From assembly GCA_030407085.1 (NCBI GenBank), contig CM059584.1, positions 120,814,501 through 120,878,500 on the forward strand: 64,000 nt of DNA, in the 5' to 3' direction. Of the stretch, positions 23,945-33,299 are shown piece by piece. How positions within the stretch are numbered: the stretch's first letter is position 1; every line of letters starts with the position of its first letter. A program made the translations under genes and the position numbers. The stretch comes from Trichopria drosophilae (taxonomy: Eukaryota > Arthropoda > Insecta > Hymenoptera > Diapriidae). Below the pieces are notes generated by a model. That model saw only the letters and a list, made by a program, of their open reading frames with translations, had not been told where the DNA came from and made no database searches.

Positions 23945-24669
23945 AATTTCATCACTTGAATTTGGTTCAAAATTTCAATATTTAAGTCGCATCAAAAGGA
24001 AATTATGGTATGTACATTCTCGGAAAAAATTAAAACCTCGAAAACAAAGTATGTAATATAGTTACTTATTCCACCGCTAGGTGCTATCGTGCTGATCGAT
24101 GTCGTATACTTAATGGCCGATAGAGAAATGGATTTACATTTAGTACATAAGATGTAATATCATTACGTATCAGTTAAAATAGATATTACTTTCTGTCGAT
24201 ATCCGATTTATTAACAGACAACAAACATTGCATTATCATATTATTGTGATAACTAAACTACTGAAAATCTGTCAATAGATAGCATCATTCTCAGGTTTAA
24301 TGGGGAGAAGGGAGAACTAATGATAACATTTCGAGCTGTTTAATTAATCGATTTTTTTCATGTACACATATTTTAATAACTTTCTCGATTGTTGTTTGTC
24401 TCTCATGATGAATATATCACATCAAACACGTCGAATAATTAAAAATGAGCATTTTACAGTCTCGAAAAGTTTTGAAGCATTATTGCTAGTAGTGCAAAAA
24501 ATTCGGTCTAAAATGAAAACAAAAATTTACCGATCGATCAAAATTAACCGAGGTAATCGAGGTTTAATTAGAAAAAAATCATGCCCCTCGATTGTGTACA
24601 TTAAATTTAAGGGGCCTTCTCTTTTTATGATTAATTTTATCTCCATATTTGACATACAAAATAGCCGAT

Positions 24670-24880
24670 GCTCTCTGTTACTCTGGAAAACCAACTAATT
24701 AGTTGCCCCAATCAACTGGCTTAGTGCTCTAAAATTTAGTAAATAAATTGGATGGAACGACGAATTTAGCCAATTTATTAGTTCTCGCACCCAATTAAAT
24801 AGTTTCCCTAACAATTAATTGGTTATCCTAACAAACTAATTCCAACCAATTTGTAGTTGGTTTCCCTAACCAACTCGTTT
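24670..24880. repeat. Short repeats of AACCAACTAATT type
   Basis: CCAACTAATTAGTTG and relatives recur about eight times in both orientations over 200 bp, giving several potential hairpins. Nature unknown. Confidence 0.4.
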
Positions 24881-25699
24881 TGTTAAAAAAAGGTTTTGAA
24901 ATCTTTAAAAAGAATTTGTGGATCTCCTTTAAAAATTTGTAAAAATACATAGATATTTTTATCAGAAAACTTTCATGTACTGCATAATTTTGTTGTTTCA
25001 TTTCGTGCTTAACTCAATTAGCAGAATCAAAGGATGAAAATCGAATCATGCTAAAAGTCTAATACCATTCCATAATCCTATTATATTTATAGAGGTTATA
25101 TAAGGTACAGACTAGTTCATTCGGACGTTTTAACAAAAGCAGAGTATTACTTAAAAATTATATAAAAAAGGCTAATTTCACATGGTATTTGATAATAATT
25201 TATTCGCAAATATTTAAATTTTGAGATGCATTTGATTGGATTAAAAACTGAAATTACAATTTGGGTAAGATTAGGAAAATTATATCGGTTGTCAGTACAT
25301 ACATGAATATCTTAACACTTCGTTTGGAACTTCATTTTTTAAAATAAATTTTGCTGACAGTACTAAATGAAGAGACAGTGTAGAATTCCAAGGCCTCAGA
25401 CATATTCTGTGACAACGTTTACTAATCCGCAATTAAAGAGCTAAATTCTAATAGGAGTTACAAGATCTTGGAATTCAGCTCCTATTCTAACATGCGAAAC
25501 TCTTCTCTTCTTACTTCTTTTGCGTCATTCGATAAACCAATTCATTTATTTATAGAAAATTGCGACATGCCTATTGGAATTAACAAAAATTAACAAGCGT
25601 AATTATTATTCCAAACAATATGTATTTACCGGGTAAAGAATTGTAATTACGATAGTTAAGAATGCTTTGAATAAAAGAAAACTGTTAACTTTTAAAATG

Positions 25700-26130
25700 C
25701 TGCACGGTAGTGCATACACCTCGCGGATCTTTTCAGAAATCTTTTCTGTGATGTCTACTGATAATTTTAATACTAAATTGAAAATGAAATCTAGGAATAT
25801 TTTTGAGAAAATATTCTAATCACAGAAACTAACATAACATGTAACGTTACAACAATGTAAATCATTTTTTAAATAACATAATAAATTAAATGTATTTGTA
25901 TATAATGAATTATTTATGTCATAATTATCGTAGTTTTTTATATAAATAATGTGTCTATAATTTAATCGATGTAATATTTGAAATACTTTGGGTAAATAAA
26001 AAAAATCATCAAAAATTGAGTTTTTCAAAAATATCCGTAGATTTTATTTTAAATTTAGTCTTAAAATTATTGTTAGACATCGCAAAAAACATTTCTGAAG
26101 AGATCCGCAAGGTGCACGCACTTTTCATTT
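25700..26130. repeat. Imperfect inverted repeat around 25.7-26.1 kb
   Basis: GCGGATCTTTTCAGAAAT near 25733 is mirrored by ATTTCTGAAGAGATCCGCAA near 26092, with outer GTGCATACACC/GGTGCACGCAC. The spacer is AT-rich. Probably an old MITE. Confidence 0.45.
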
Positions 26131-26940
26131 CAAGTTCATCGAAACCCACCGGCGCTGGTGAATTATGTTTACTATTAAGTCAAGTGAATTTTTGTTAATT
26201 TTTAAAATTTTTTAATATTTAATTTTCAAATATAAATACATTAAAAACATTCACAGATACAATTGAAATGTTGCTTATGTAATTTAATAATTGTTTATAA
26301 TTTGACTTGTTGACTGTTTATAAAATTTCACAAAATATAAATATAATATAAAATAACAATCTAGTACAAAACGATTATTCTAGATTTTTTAGAAATAAAA
26401 TGCTAACCAAACTCAGACAAAATTTTACTTATTATTTTGTAAATTCACTTTCTAATGAAAGACAGAATTCACAAATTGTGTAAAAATATATTAGATAAAC
26501 TGAGTTGGTTTAGCTTTATTTCGATAAATTCATTACCTTTTTAATGTTTTGATTTTTACTTAATTCTTGGACTTTTTTTTATCATTTAACTGACAACTTA
26601 GAATTTTATCTTTAACATTTTTCAAAGTTACTCATCCTCCTATTAACATCCTGATATTAAATTATCATTTAAGGTCCCTATAGTTGTACAATTTTTCTAA
26701 ATATCAACATAGTTACTATCTAAGATAGCAATAAAAACAGTCTAGAGATACCTGGACCTATTCAAAACGTGTAAATAGTAATGTTTAGATTGTTAATTTT
26801 TCTTGGACAAGATACGTTACGATATAGGATTTATGTAGTATAAAAATAAAATTTTCTCAGAAACGTTTATTTACATATTACAAAAGTTTGTAAAATAGTA
26901 TATTAATAATACTCTTGAAAATAATTATTTTGGTTCTCAT

Positions 26941-27435
26941 CTACCAATGCCAAGAGCCTCCAATTCCTACTTGGCCTTGAGTTTTGGAACCGGGTTGTTT
27001 ATTGGCTCCACCACTGACCCAAACACTGCCGTGTTTATTTTCCCAGACATTATGTTGAACTTGGGCATCCCATGAGGTCTTTCCTCCTTCCTTTTGGGCA
27101 TGGATATTGACCTGGCCGTGTTTCTTTTCCTGTTCATTGGCCGCTTCTCTACGGAAACGAGGGCGCTGAAATTAAAAATCATAATGTTATGATCCAACAA
27201 TGAAATTAAGTAACATTATAATTAATATTGTATTTTTTCGAAAGTAATTTTATAAAGATTGGGTTATACTTACACCCCATGGACCAGGAAGAGGTTTTGG
27301 GTTGAATGGTGGTGTTCCAGGGTACCATGGTTGATTGGGTTTCGATGGCCTGTTGACTGGTCGTGGCGTGAATGCCTGAGCCGCCATGATTCCTGCTATG
27401 AGCAGGAACAGAATCGAAAATATTCCACTCTTCAT
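26941..27435 (-). CDS. Antimicrobial prepropeptide, abaecin-like + hymenoptaecin-like (copy C)
   Basis: Exons 27435-27274 and 27165-26941 with a 108-bp GT-AG intron in phase 0; 128 aa. The signal peptide begins MKSGIF instead of MNRGIF. The proline-rich peptide (22-54) is identical to copies A and B. The RFRR site is kept. The hymenoptaecin-like domain belongs to a second subtype: compared with A/B it has Ala for Asn near its start, Asn for Ser, Val for Ile, Ser for Asn, Ser for Phe, Thr for Pro, and ends GSWHW. It is identical in this domain to copy D. AATAAA lies at 26871-26866. The gene is divergent to copy D and tail-to-tail with copy B. Confidence 0.9.
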
Positions 27436-28462
27436 CTTGGTTATATGGTAGTGCTCTAATCTGAAAAAAATACATATATAAGTGATTTTCCATGAAGAAT
27501 TCAGGACATATATCTGTGGTGGCGTGGAACAAGGGCATAAATCCATTATTTTTAAAACCCGAGATAACTATATTTTTAGACGTAGGAAAGCCTAATACTT
27601 ATTTTGCAGTAGTCTGGGATAAGTTTTGTTCGTAAAAAAAGCTTATAATTGAATTAGCAATTTTTTAGAAAAGACGCAAAACAATTACTGTCCATAATTA
27701 AATTCTAGTATGATTTTGAATTCTTTCATACAATTTGAATCCGCCATCTTGAGTTTTAAAATTTTAACCTCAAATTCACGATGATCGACCTAAAAAAACC
27801 CTGTAAACACATTTTCACGCGATTTTGTAGAATTTTATTGAATTTCCGTATACCATACTGGATCCGCCATTTCGAATTTAAAAATTTTAACCTCAATTCC
27901 TTATCAGCGATCCAGAAAACTTCTGTACCTTCATTTTAGAGACAATTAGACCACTACAAATACGAATTTCATCAGTAATGTTCATAATTGATTAAATTTA
28001 GTTTATTTTTTCGACATATTGATATTTTGAAGAGGTTAGGTTAGGTTTATCCGGGGCATTACAAAAAAATGTCTAGATGAAGTTCATATATTTATGAACT
28101 TTTAATTGTGAATAGGAATGGATCCCGTAACTTTGTTGACGCGAAAAAAATTTCACAAAAAACTTAAAATCGCGTATACTGAACTATGACTATTCTCCAT
28201 ACACCCACATATACTTTACGGTCCTAATTTGATTATGTAGTGTTATTTAATCAAAGAAAAAATACATATACTGTAGCTTATATAGGTTTTGAAAATAATG
28301 TAATAATATGAATTGAGAAAAATTTGGACAATATCAAAAAGAAAACAAGAACAGTTTTAAACTGTTTTCTAATATAGTCAATTTTTTCTTCACTCTCAAA
28401 ACACTGATATTTGGACTGATTATTTTAAATTACCGTAAAATTTCGCTGTAGTCTACAGAACT
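27436..28462 (-). other. 5' UTR exons and UTR intron of copy C
   Basis: Predicted exon 1 runs 28462-28434 and ends ACG before donor GTAATT, which is weaker than the GTACGT and GTAAGT donors of the other copies. The 973-bp intron (28433-27461) ends in a T-rich tract and CAG. The second UTR piece is 27460-27436. The intron is long because a dispersed repeat (about 27700-28165) lies inside it. Confidence 0.6.
27700..28165. repeat. Dispersed repeat, copy 3, inside the UTR intron of copy C
   Basis: ATCCGCCATCTTGAGTTTTA and GGATCCGCCATTTCGAATTT occur twice here, then a version of the TTCATCAGTAATGTTCATAA block seen in the other copies. It explains most of the length excess of the copy C UTR intron over that of copy D (973 versus 310 bp). 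Confidence 0.55.
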
Positions 28463-28605
28463 AATGATACTAAGTACGTAACATACTTCTTTATATACCA
28501 AATATACTTTTATCTTATTCCTGTGGGTGATACCCCGATTTTCTACACATTATTTTCATGAATGACCATTGTAATTTCATTTGGACATATCGAAAGTAAA
28601 GTCCC
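28462..28605 (-). promoter_or_regulatory. Core promoter and kappaB-like sites of copy C
   Basis: On the minus strand: TTAGTT at the initiator position with A+1 near 28462; TATATAAAG at 28497-28489; GGGGTATCACCC at 28536-28525 (-74 to -63); GGGACTTTAC at 28605-28596 (-143 to -134). The distal palindromic GGGATCCC-type site present near -180 to -200 in A, B and D is not seen here. Confidence 0.7.
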
Positions 28606-30141
28606 TTGTTGGGATGTGTATTTCAATTTTAACAAGAAATATTTCTAATTGCAGAAGTAAATGTACTGTGCTACAATGAAACTAATTGCGGTTACATCAA
28701 ACGTATTGCAATGTTATCTTAACGCCAATAATTGGATGTATAGTATGATTATCAAACATTTAATTAATTTACATGCCTGATAAGAGTTTCGTAAACCTTC
28801 TATCTTACTTATCTCTTTAGTTCCATTAATGTAATCATATTACATTAGAATTGTATTTTTAAATTTATTGCAAAATAACTTTAAAAATAGTTGAGACGTA
28901 ATTCAACTCAAGAAATTGTTAGTATTTTGATTCTTATTTTTATTTAGATTTTTAATAACACCGAATAAGCCAAAAAAGAAATTATAGTTCAAAATTGATC
29001 TACTGTCGGTCAAGAAGACACTACAGTTATTGGGAAAAATGAATGGAAAATAAGTTTGCCTAATCCCTAGTAGAAATGAAAACACGTTTTGTACAATTCT
29101 TGTATAACATTCTTATTTACCATATTAAATGTATAGGGAAAATGGCCAGTCTAAGAAAAAATGGACAAATTTCTACCATGGATGTAAAAAACAAGAAGAT
29201 TGCAAATTTGCTCTACTCATTAACTCATTCGTGTTAATTTCTAAATATCACTACATAAAAGTATTTCTACTTTCGAGTAAATGGACTGAAGTAAATTTTA
29301 GTAAAATTTATTACTTCTTAAATATTGCGAGTACTTCCATAGGTTCTACACAATTAAAAAAGAAAAATTATGAAGTTAATATGAAAGTATTAAAAAATTA
29401 CGACATATCTTAGTAAACTTAACAACTTAATCGTAACTTAAATAAACATAGCAACATCAACAATATCGGCAAGGTTGGTCTAATTAACAAAGTAGTTCCT
29501 TTCACATTTCCTTCAAGGATCCTGCGGTAGTTCAACTTGCCAGGTAGATCTTTTTTAGTGTATTTATTTGAATAATCGTTAGGTTAGTCTGAAGTAAACG
29601 TTTTTTTTTTTAATTTTTAACAAATGTTTTTTCAGTTTAGTAAGCGGACATATGTTAAGAAAACATTTCCATACTTCCAGTAAGTATTTACTCAACTGAA
29701 ACAAAAGTGGAAGGGTGACGATTAAAGATATTTTTACACGAAAGTATACATAAGATTTTAAATTTTAAGACCGCGTTTTGTTCTTAGATTTAAGGAATAT
29801 TCATTTATAGGACCGATGAGAATAAATTATGATTGCTTCCGAAGAAATATTTGAATTTTGAATTTATTATACTTCTATTACACTTAGGCAGGTCATACCG
29901 ACTGAAATCTGCTGAAAGAAATGTTTTATAGTCAATGTAATATAAAGTCGTTTCGACCAAACCAAAGACAGAATGGACCAATTAAATACATTTTACCACT
30001 TTTTGACAAAATGTTCTTTTAAGTAGACTTTCAAGACTTGAAAACAGATAGAAAAAGTATGTAACCTAAAAATGCATTTAAAGTCTTGCTGGCCCACTAT
30101 TTAGTAAACATAACCTTGCATGATTATCACATTTCGACATA

Positions 30142-30400
30142 CAGTAGTCCCCGCCGTAAGTTATACCGTCAAAAGTTATACATCTGGCTTGTCCAAAGTT
30201 ATACCTCTCTCTTCCTCTCTTTCCCCACCACATTATTTCGCTGAGCGACACTCGCTTCACGACTTTCACACACAGACGCAACCATTGCATGGATATAAAC
30301 AAAGATACGGAAGTAGGGATAGTGAGGGGCTATAACTTTGGTGATATAATCTTCCGCCATTTTAAAGAACCGATCGCATAACTTAGGGCGGGGCCTACTG
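30142..30400. mobile_element. TA-flanked MITE with ends CAGTAGNCCCCGCC
   Basis: Ends CAGTAGTCCCCGCCGTAAGT and the inverted CTTAGGGCGGGGCCTACTG, with TA at 30140-30141 and 30401-30402. 259 bp, relatively GC-rich. The CAG start and TA target resemble pogo/Tigger-type elements. It sits in the C/D spacer. Open frames on both strands are incidental. Confidence 0.7.
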
Positions 30401-30429
30401 TAACGGCAAAATTAATTGCATATTGCAGT

Positions 30430-30660
30430 TAAAAAAAATGTTCTGGTTAATCACGACTGTACTATTTTTTATGTTTATAATAACCAGATTTCTGGGTAGT
30501 TTAATTTAAGAAATAATTGTTTTAACAATATCTCTAGTTAAACCACCAATATTTGTGGGTAAACTAACCAGAATTCTGGTTATTTTAACCAGAAAAAATA
30601 ACAAAGGCCTATTTAATCACCTTTTCTGGTTATTTTAACTATTTTTTCTGAATGTATTGT
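30430..30660. repeat. Repeats of TTCTGGTTATTTTAACCAGAA
   Basis: CTGGTTA and TAACCAG words alternate about ten times over 230 bp and can pair with each other. A decayed inverted-repeat element is likely. Confidence 0.45.
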
Positions 30661-32190
30661 CTCCATTTGCCGCAATTCGACTTCTATTTTAGGTAAATTG
30701 GCCGTGGCCTAGAAAATTTTTGGTTCTTTTGGATAAAAGGTCGAAAAGTAGTAATTTCGCCCTATTTTATTGGTTAAGTAAAACCTTAACAATACTCATT
30801 CAGAAATTTTGGGTAACTTAAGCCGTTTTTGTCCAAAAGGAGAGCAGCAGGTACATCGACTTCATCTCAGTTTCTGAAGTAAACAGAATTTTTTTAATTT
30901 TTGAAAGATGCCTTTCCTATTAGTTTCAAGTAAGCTCTATCGATTCCCATCAAAATAATTGCAAAAAAAGAATATTTCTACAACAATTTTGCAAAATAAA
31001 TTAAAAATGCCATGATTTTTAGATCTTGTTTTTAATTTTTCAGGAGTTTCTCCACAGAAACAGGTTATCTAACAGCTTAGCTGGTTCCTAATGTAATAAG
31101 AACAAAAATCAAGTTTTGGTATTTATCAGTTATAAAATTTGTAGGGTAGAGTCAGGGCACCAGGGTTTAATTAAGATTAAAAAAGTGCAATATCGCAGGG
31201 AAACTTTTATTTAAATATATATTACAAGAAAATGCAATAAATATGTGGTAGCGTAAATGCGTAATAATACTATTCGATTATTAATTGGCCACATGAAGTA
31301 TACGTTTTTTTACAATAATTTCACCTCAAATGTCATAAGTTGTCTATATAAAAAGATTCTTCGACAACCTTAGGGTTTGACAGGTTGAACTAAAAAAACT
31401 ATAGAGCCCTCATCAACCTACTGAACCATCAACTTACTGAATTTGACTTGAGATTAAACTTTACTAATCAACTGTTCAATAGATTTCTGTTATACATTTA
31501 GTGTTTGTCGGTTGAATTTATTTTTTTTTGCGAACCATACTGGTTTGTTTTCATCTTTTTTTATATACATACCTACTATAAAACAAAAAGAATCAATACA
31601 CATATACGTGTCAGAAATATCTTTAAGCGTCCTATCCTTCTCTAGCATGCAGAATAGAAGAAAACAAAAAATCCTTCCAGTTCCAGTTTCGCATTCCATA
31701 TCTCGTTAACCATAAATTGCAGTGCAGCTGACTAAAAGAATAGTTCTGACCGTATTTAACTAAAATTTATGGTAAAATTTATATGGAATATAATGTTACA
31801 TTTACTATATTAATTCATGTGCATGTAACCACAAAATTTAATGTTAAGGAACTGTAATTTTATGTTCCCTGTAACAATATTATGGAGATAATATTTTACT
31901 ATATTCATATAGTACTGATAACATTATTAATGTCAGGTTTACCATAATATATCGTCAAGGTTACTGTAATTTTTTTCACTAAACAAAATAGTTGCGGTTA
32001 CCAACAAGTTTTCTCTCAGTGCAAGTCTTTGTTATTAAAAGTTGATAATTCAATATATTTAGTATGAGAATATAACACAAAGAAATCCAAATACCCTCTT
32101 TGGAAGAATCACTCAAATATAGTGAATATATAGATATATTATTATGTACTCCTACAGAAAGTTTTTGTTTAAGTGTAAGAGTTATCACGC

Positions 32191-32375
32191 GGGGTCCCCT
32201 ACATTCGGCAACAAAGTTGTGATTCACGAAATCTTCTACAACGAAATGTATATCTGAATTAGGGGCTTTACTGATATCAGGAGAAATTTCGGGGTATTAC
32301 CTTGGAGCATTAGATTAATTAATATCTGGTATATTAATAATATATAAAGCAATGCTTTTCAGGTTGAAATCATCA
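32191..32375 (+). promoter_or_regulatory. Core promoter and kappaB-like sites of copy D
   Basis: GGGGTCCCCT at 32191-32200 (about -180), GGGGCTTTAC at 32272-32281 (-103 to -94), GGGGTATTACC at 32291-32301 (-84 to -74), TATATAAAG at 32341-32349, TCAGTT initiator with A+1 at 32375. The two proximal sites sit closer together than in A and B. Confidence 0.75.
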
Positions 32376-32740
32376 GTTCTGCAGTAACTACAACGCGAAT
32401 CAAAGGTAAGTTCAATTATTGTCGTGCAATAAAATTCTTTATTGAAACAATGATCTCTTATTTCGGTTATTTCAACGACATTAAGCATATTTGTATGAAC
32501 AACTTTCTTAAAAACAAGCTCGTATTAATTTATTTCCTTTAACTTTTCATTACATGAACATTGGTGTAATGACAATGCTTAAAATAAAGCCTATGATTCA
32601 TTAAACTCTTTTGAAATTAATAATTAAATAATTTTATGATTCAAAATTAACAAATCATTCCCAAGTTACAATTAATTAGTTCAGATATTCATTCGGTGAT
32701 TTATTAGGATTTCAGATTGCAACAAGAACATCGATACAAG
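32375..32740 (+). other. 5' UTR exons and UTR intron of copy D
   Basis: Predicted exon 1 is 32375-32405, ending AAAG before donor GTAAGT. The intron 32406-32715 (310 bp) is the shortest of the four and carries no insertion. The second UTR piece is 32716-32740. Confidence 0.7.
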
Positions 32741-33236
32741 ATGAATTGTGGAATTTTTTCGATTTTGTTCCTGCTCATAGCAGGAATCATGGCGGCTCAG
32801 GCATTCACGCCACGACCAGTCAACAGGCCATCGAAACCCAATCAACCATGGTACCCAGGAACACCACCATTCAACCCAAAACCTCTGCCTGGTCCATGGG
32901 GTGTAAGTATAACCCAATCTTTATAAAATTACTTTTGGAAAAATACAATATTGATTATAATGCTTACTTAATTTCATTGTTGGATCATAACATTATGATT
33001 TTTAATTTCAGCGCCCTCGTTTCCGTAGAGAAGCTGCCAATGAACAGGAAAAAAAACACGGCCAGGTCAATATCCATGCCCAAAAGGAAGGAGGAAAGAC
33101 CTCATGGGATGCCCAAGTTCAACACAATGTTTGGGAAAATAAACATGGCAGTGTTTGGGTTAGTGGTGGAGCTAATAAACAACCCGGTTCCAAAACTCAA
33201 GGTCAAGTAGGAATTGGAGGTTCTTGGCATTGGTAG
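32741..33236 (+). CDS. Antimicrobial prepropeptide, abaecin-like + hymenoptaecin-like (copy D)
   Basis: Exons 32741-32902 and 33012-33236 with a 109-bp GT-AG intron in phase 0; 128 aa. The signal peptide begins MNCGIF. The proline-rich peptide 22-54 is identical to the other copies, the RFRR site is intact, and the hymenoptaecin-like domain is identical in protein to copy C (ending GSWHW) but differs at several synonymous sites. The start is chosen at the ATG after AAG, 25 nt past the UTR acceptor. No canonical AATAAA follows closely: the aligned position reads AAATATAT, and the next AATAAA is near 33762. Weaker or different 3' end formation is possible. Divergent to copy C. Confidence 0.9.
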
Positions 33237-33299
33237 ATGAGAACCAAAAGAATTATTTTCAAGAGTATTATTAATGTATTATTTTACAAACTGTTCTAT

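Larger units (their letters stand above)
23945..26860. other. B/C intergenic region
   Basis: Apart from the repeats listed, no gene. The longest frame (24360-24698, 112 codons) is rich in Lys, Ile, Ser and Phe and shows no domain. Confidence 0.4.
28620..32190. other. C/D divergent spacer
   Basis: Contains the TA-flanked MITE and the CTGGTTA repeat; the remainder is AT-rich. A 94-codon frame at 29129-29413 has no support. Confidence 0.45.

Noticed and set aside
24360..24698. 112-codon frame
   Set aside because: Composition is Lys/Ile/Ser/Phe-rich as expected by chance in AT-rich DNA; no signal, domain or splice context.
27206..27546. N-terminal extensions upstream of the signal peptide in copy C
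   Set aside because: They read into the 5' UTR intron; the acceptor at 27461 and the conserved ATG at 27435 fix the start.
29129..29413. 94-codon frame in the C/D spacer
   Set aside because: Low-complexity Lys/Tyr/Asn-rich composition and no recognisable motif.
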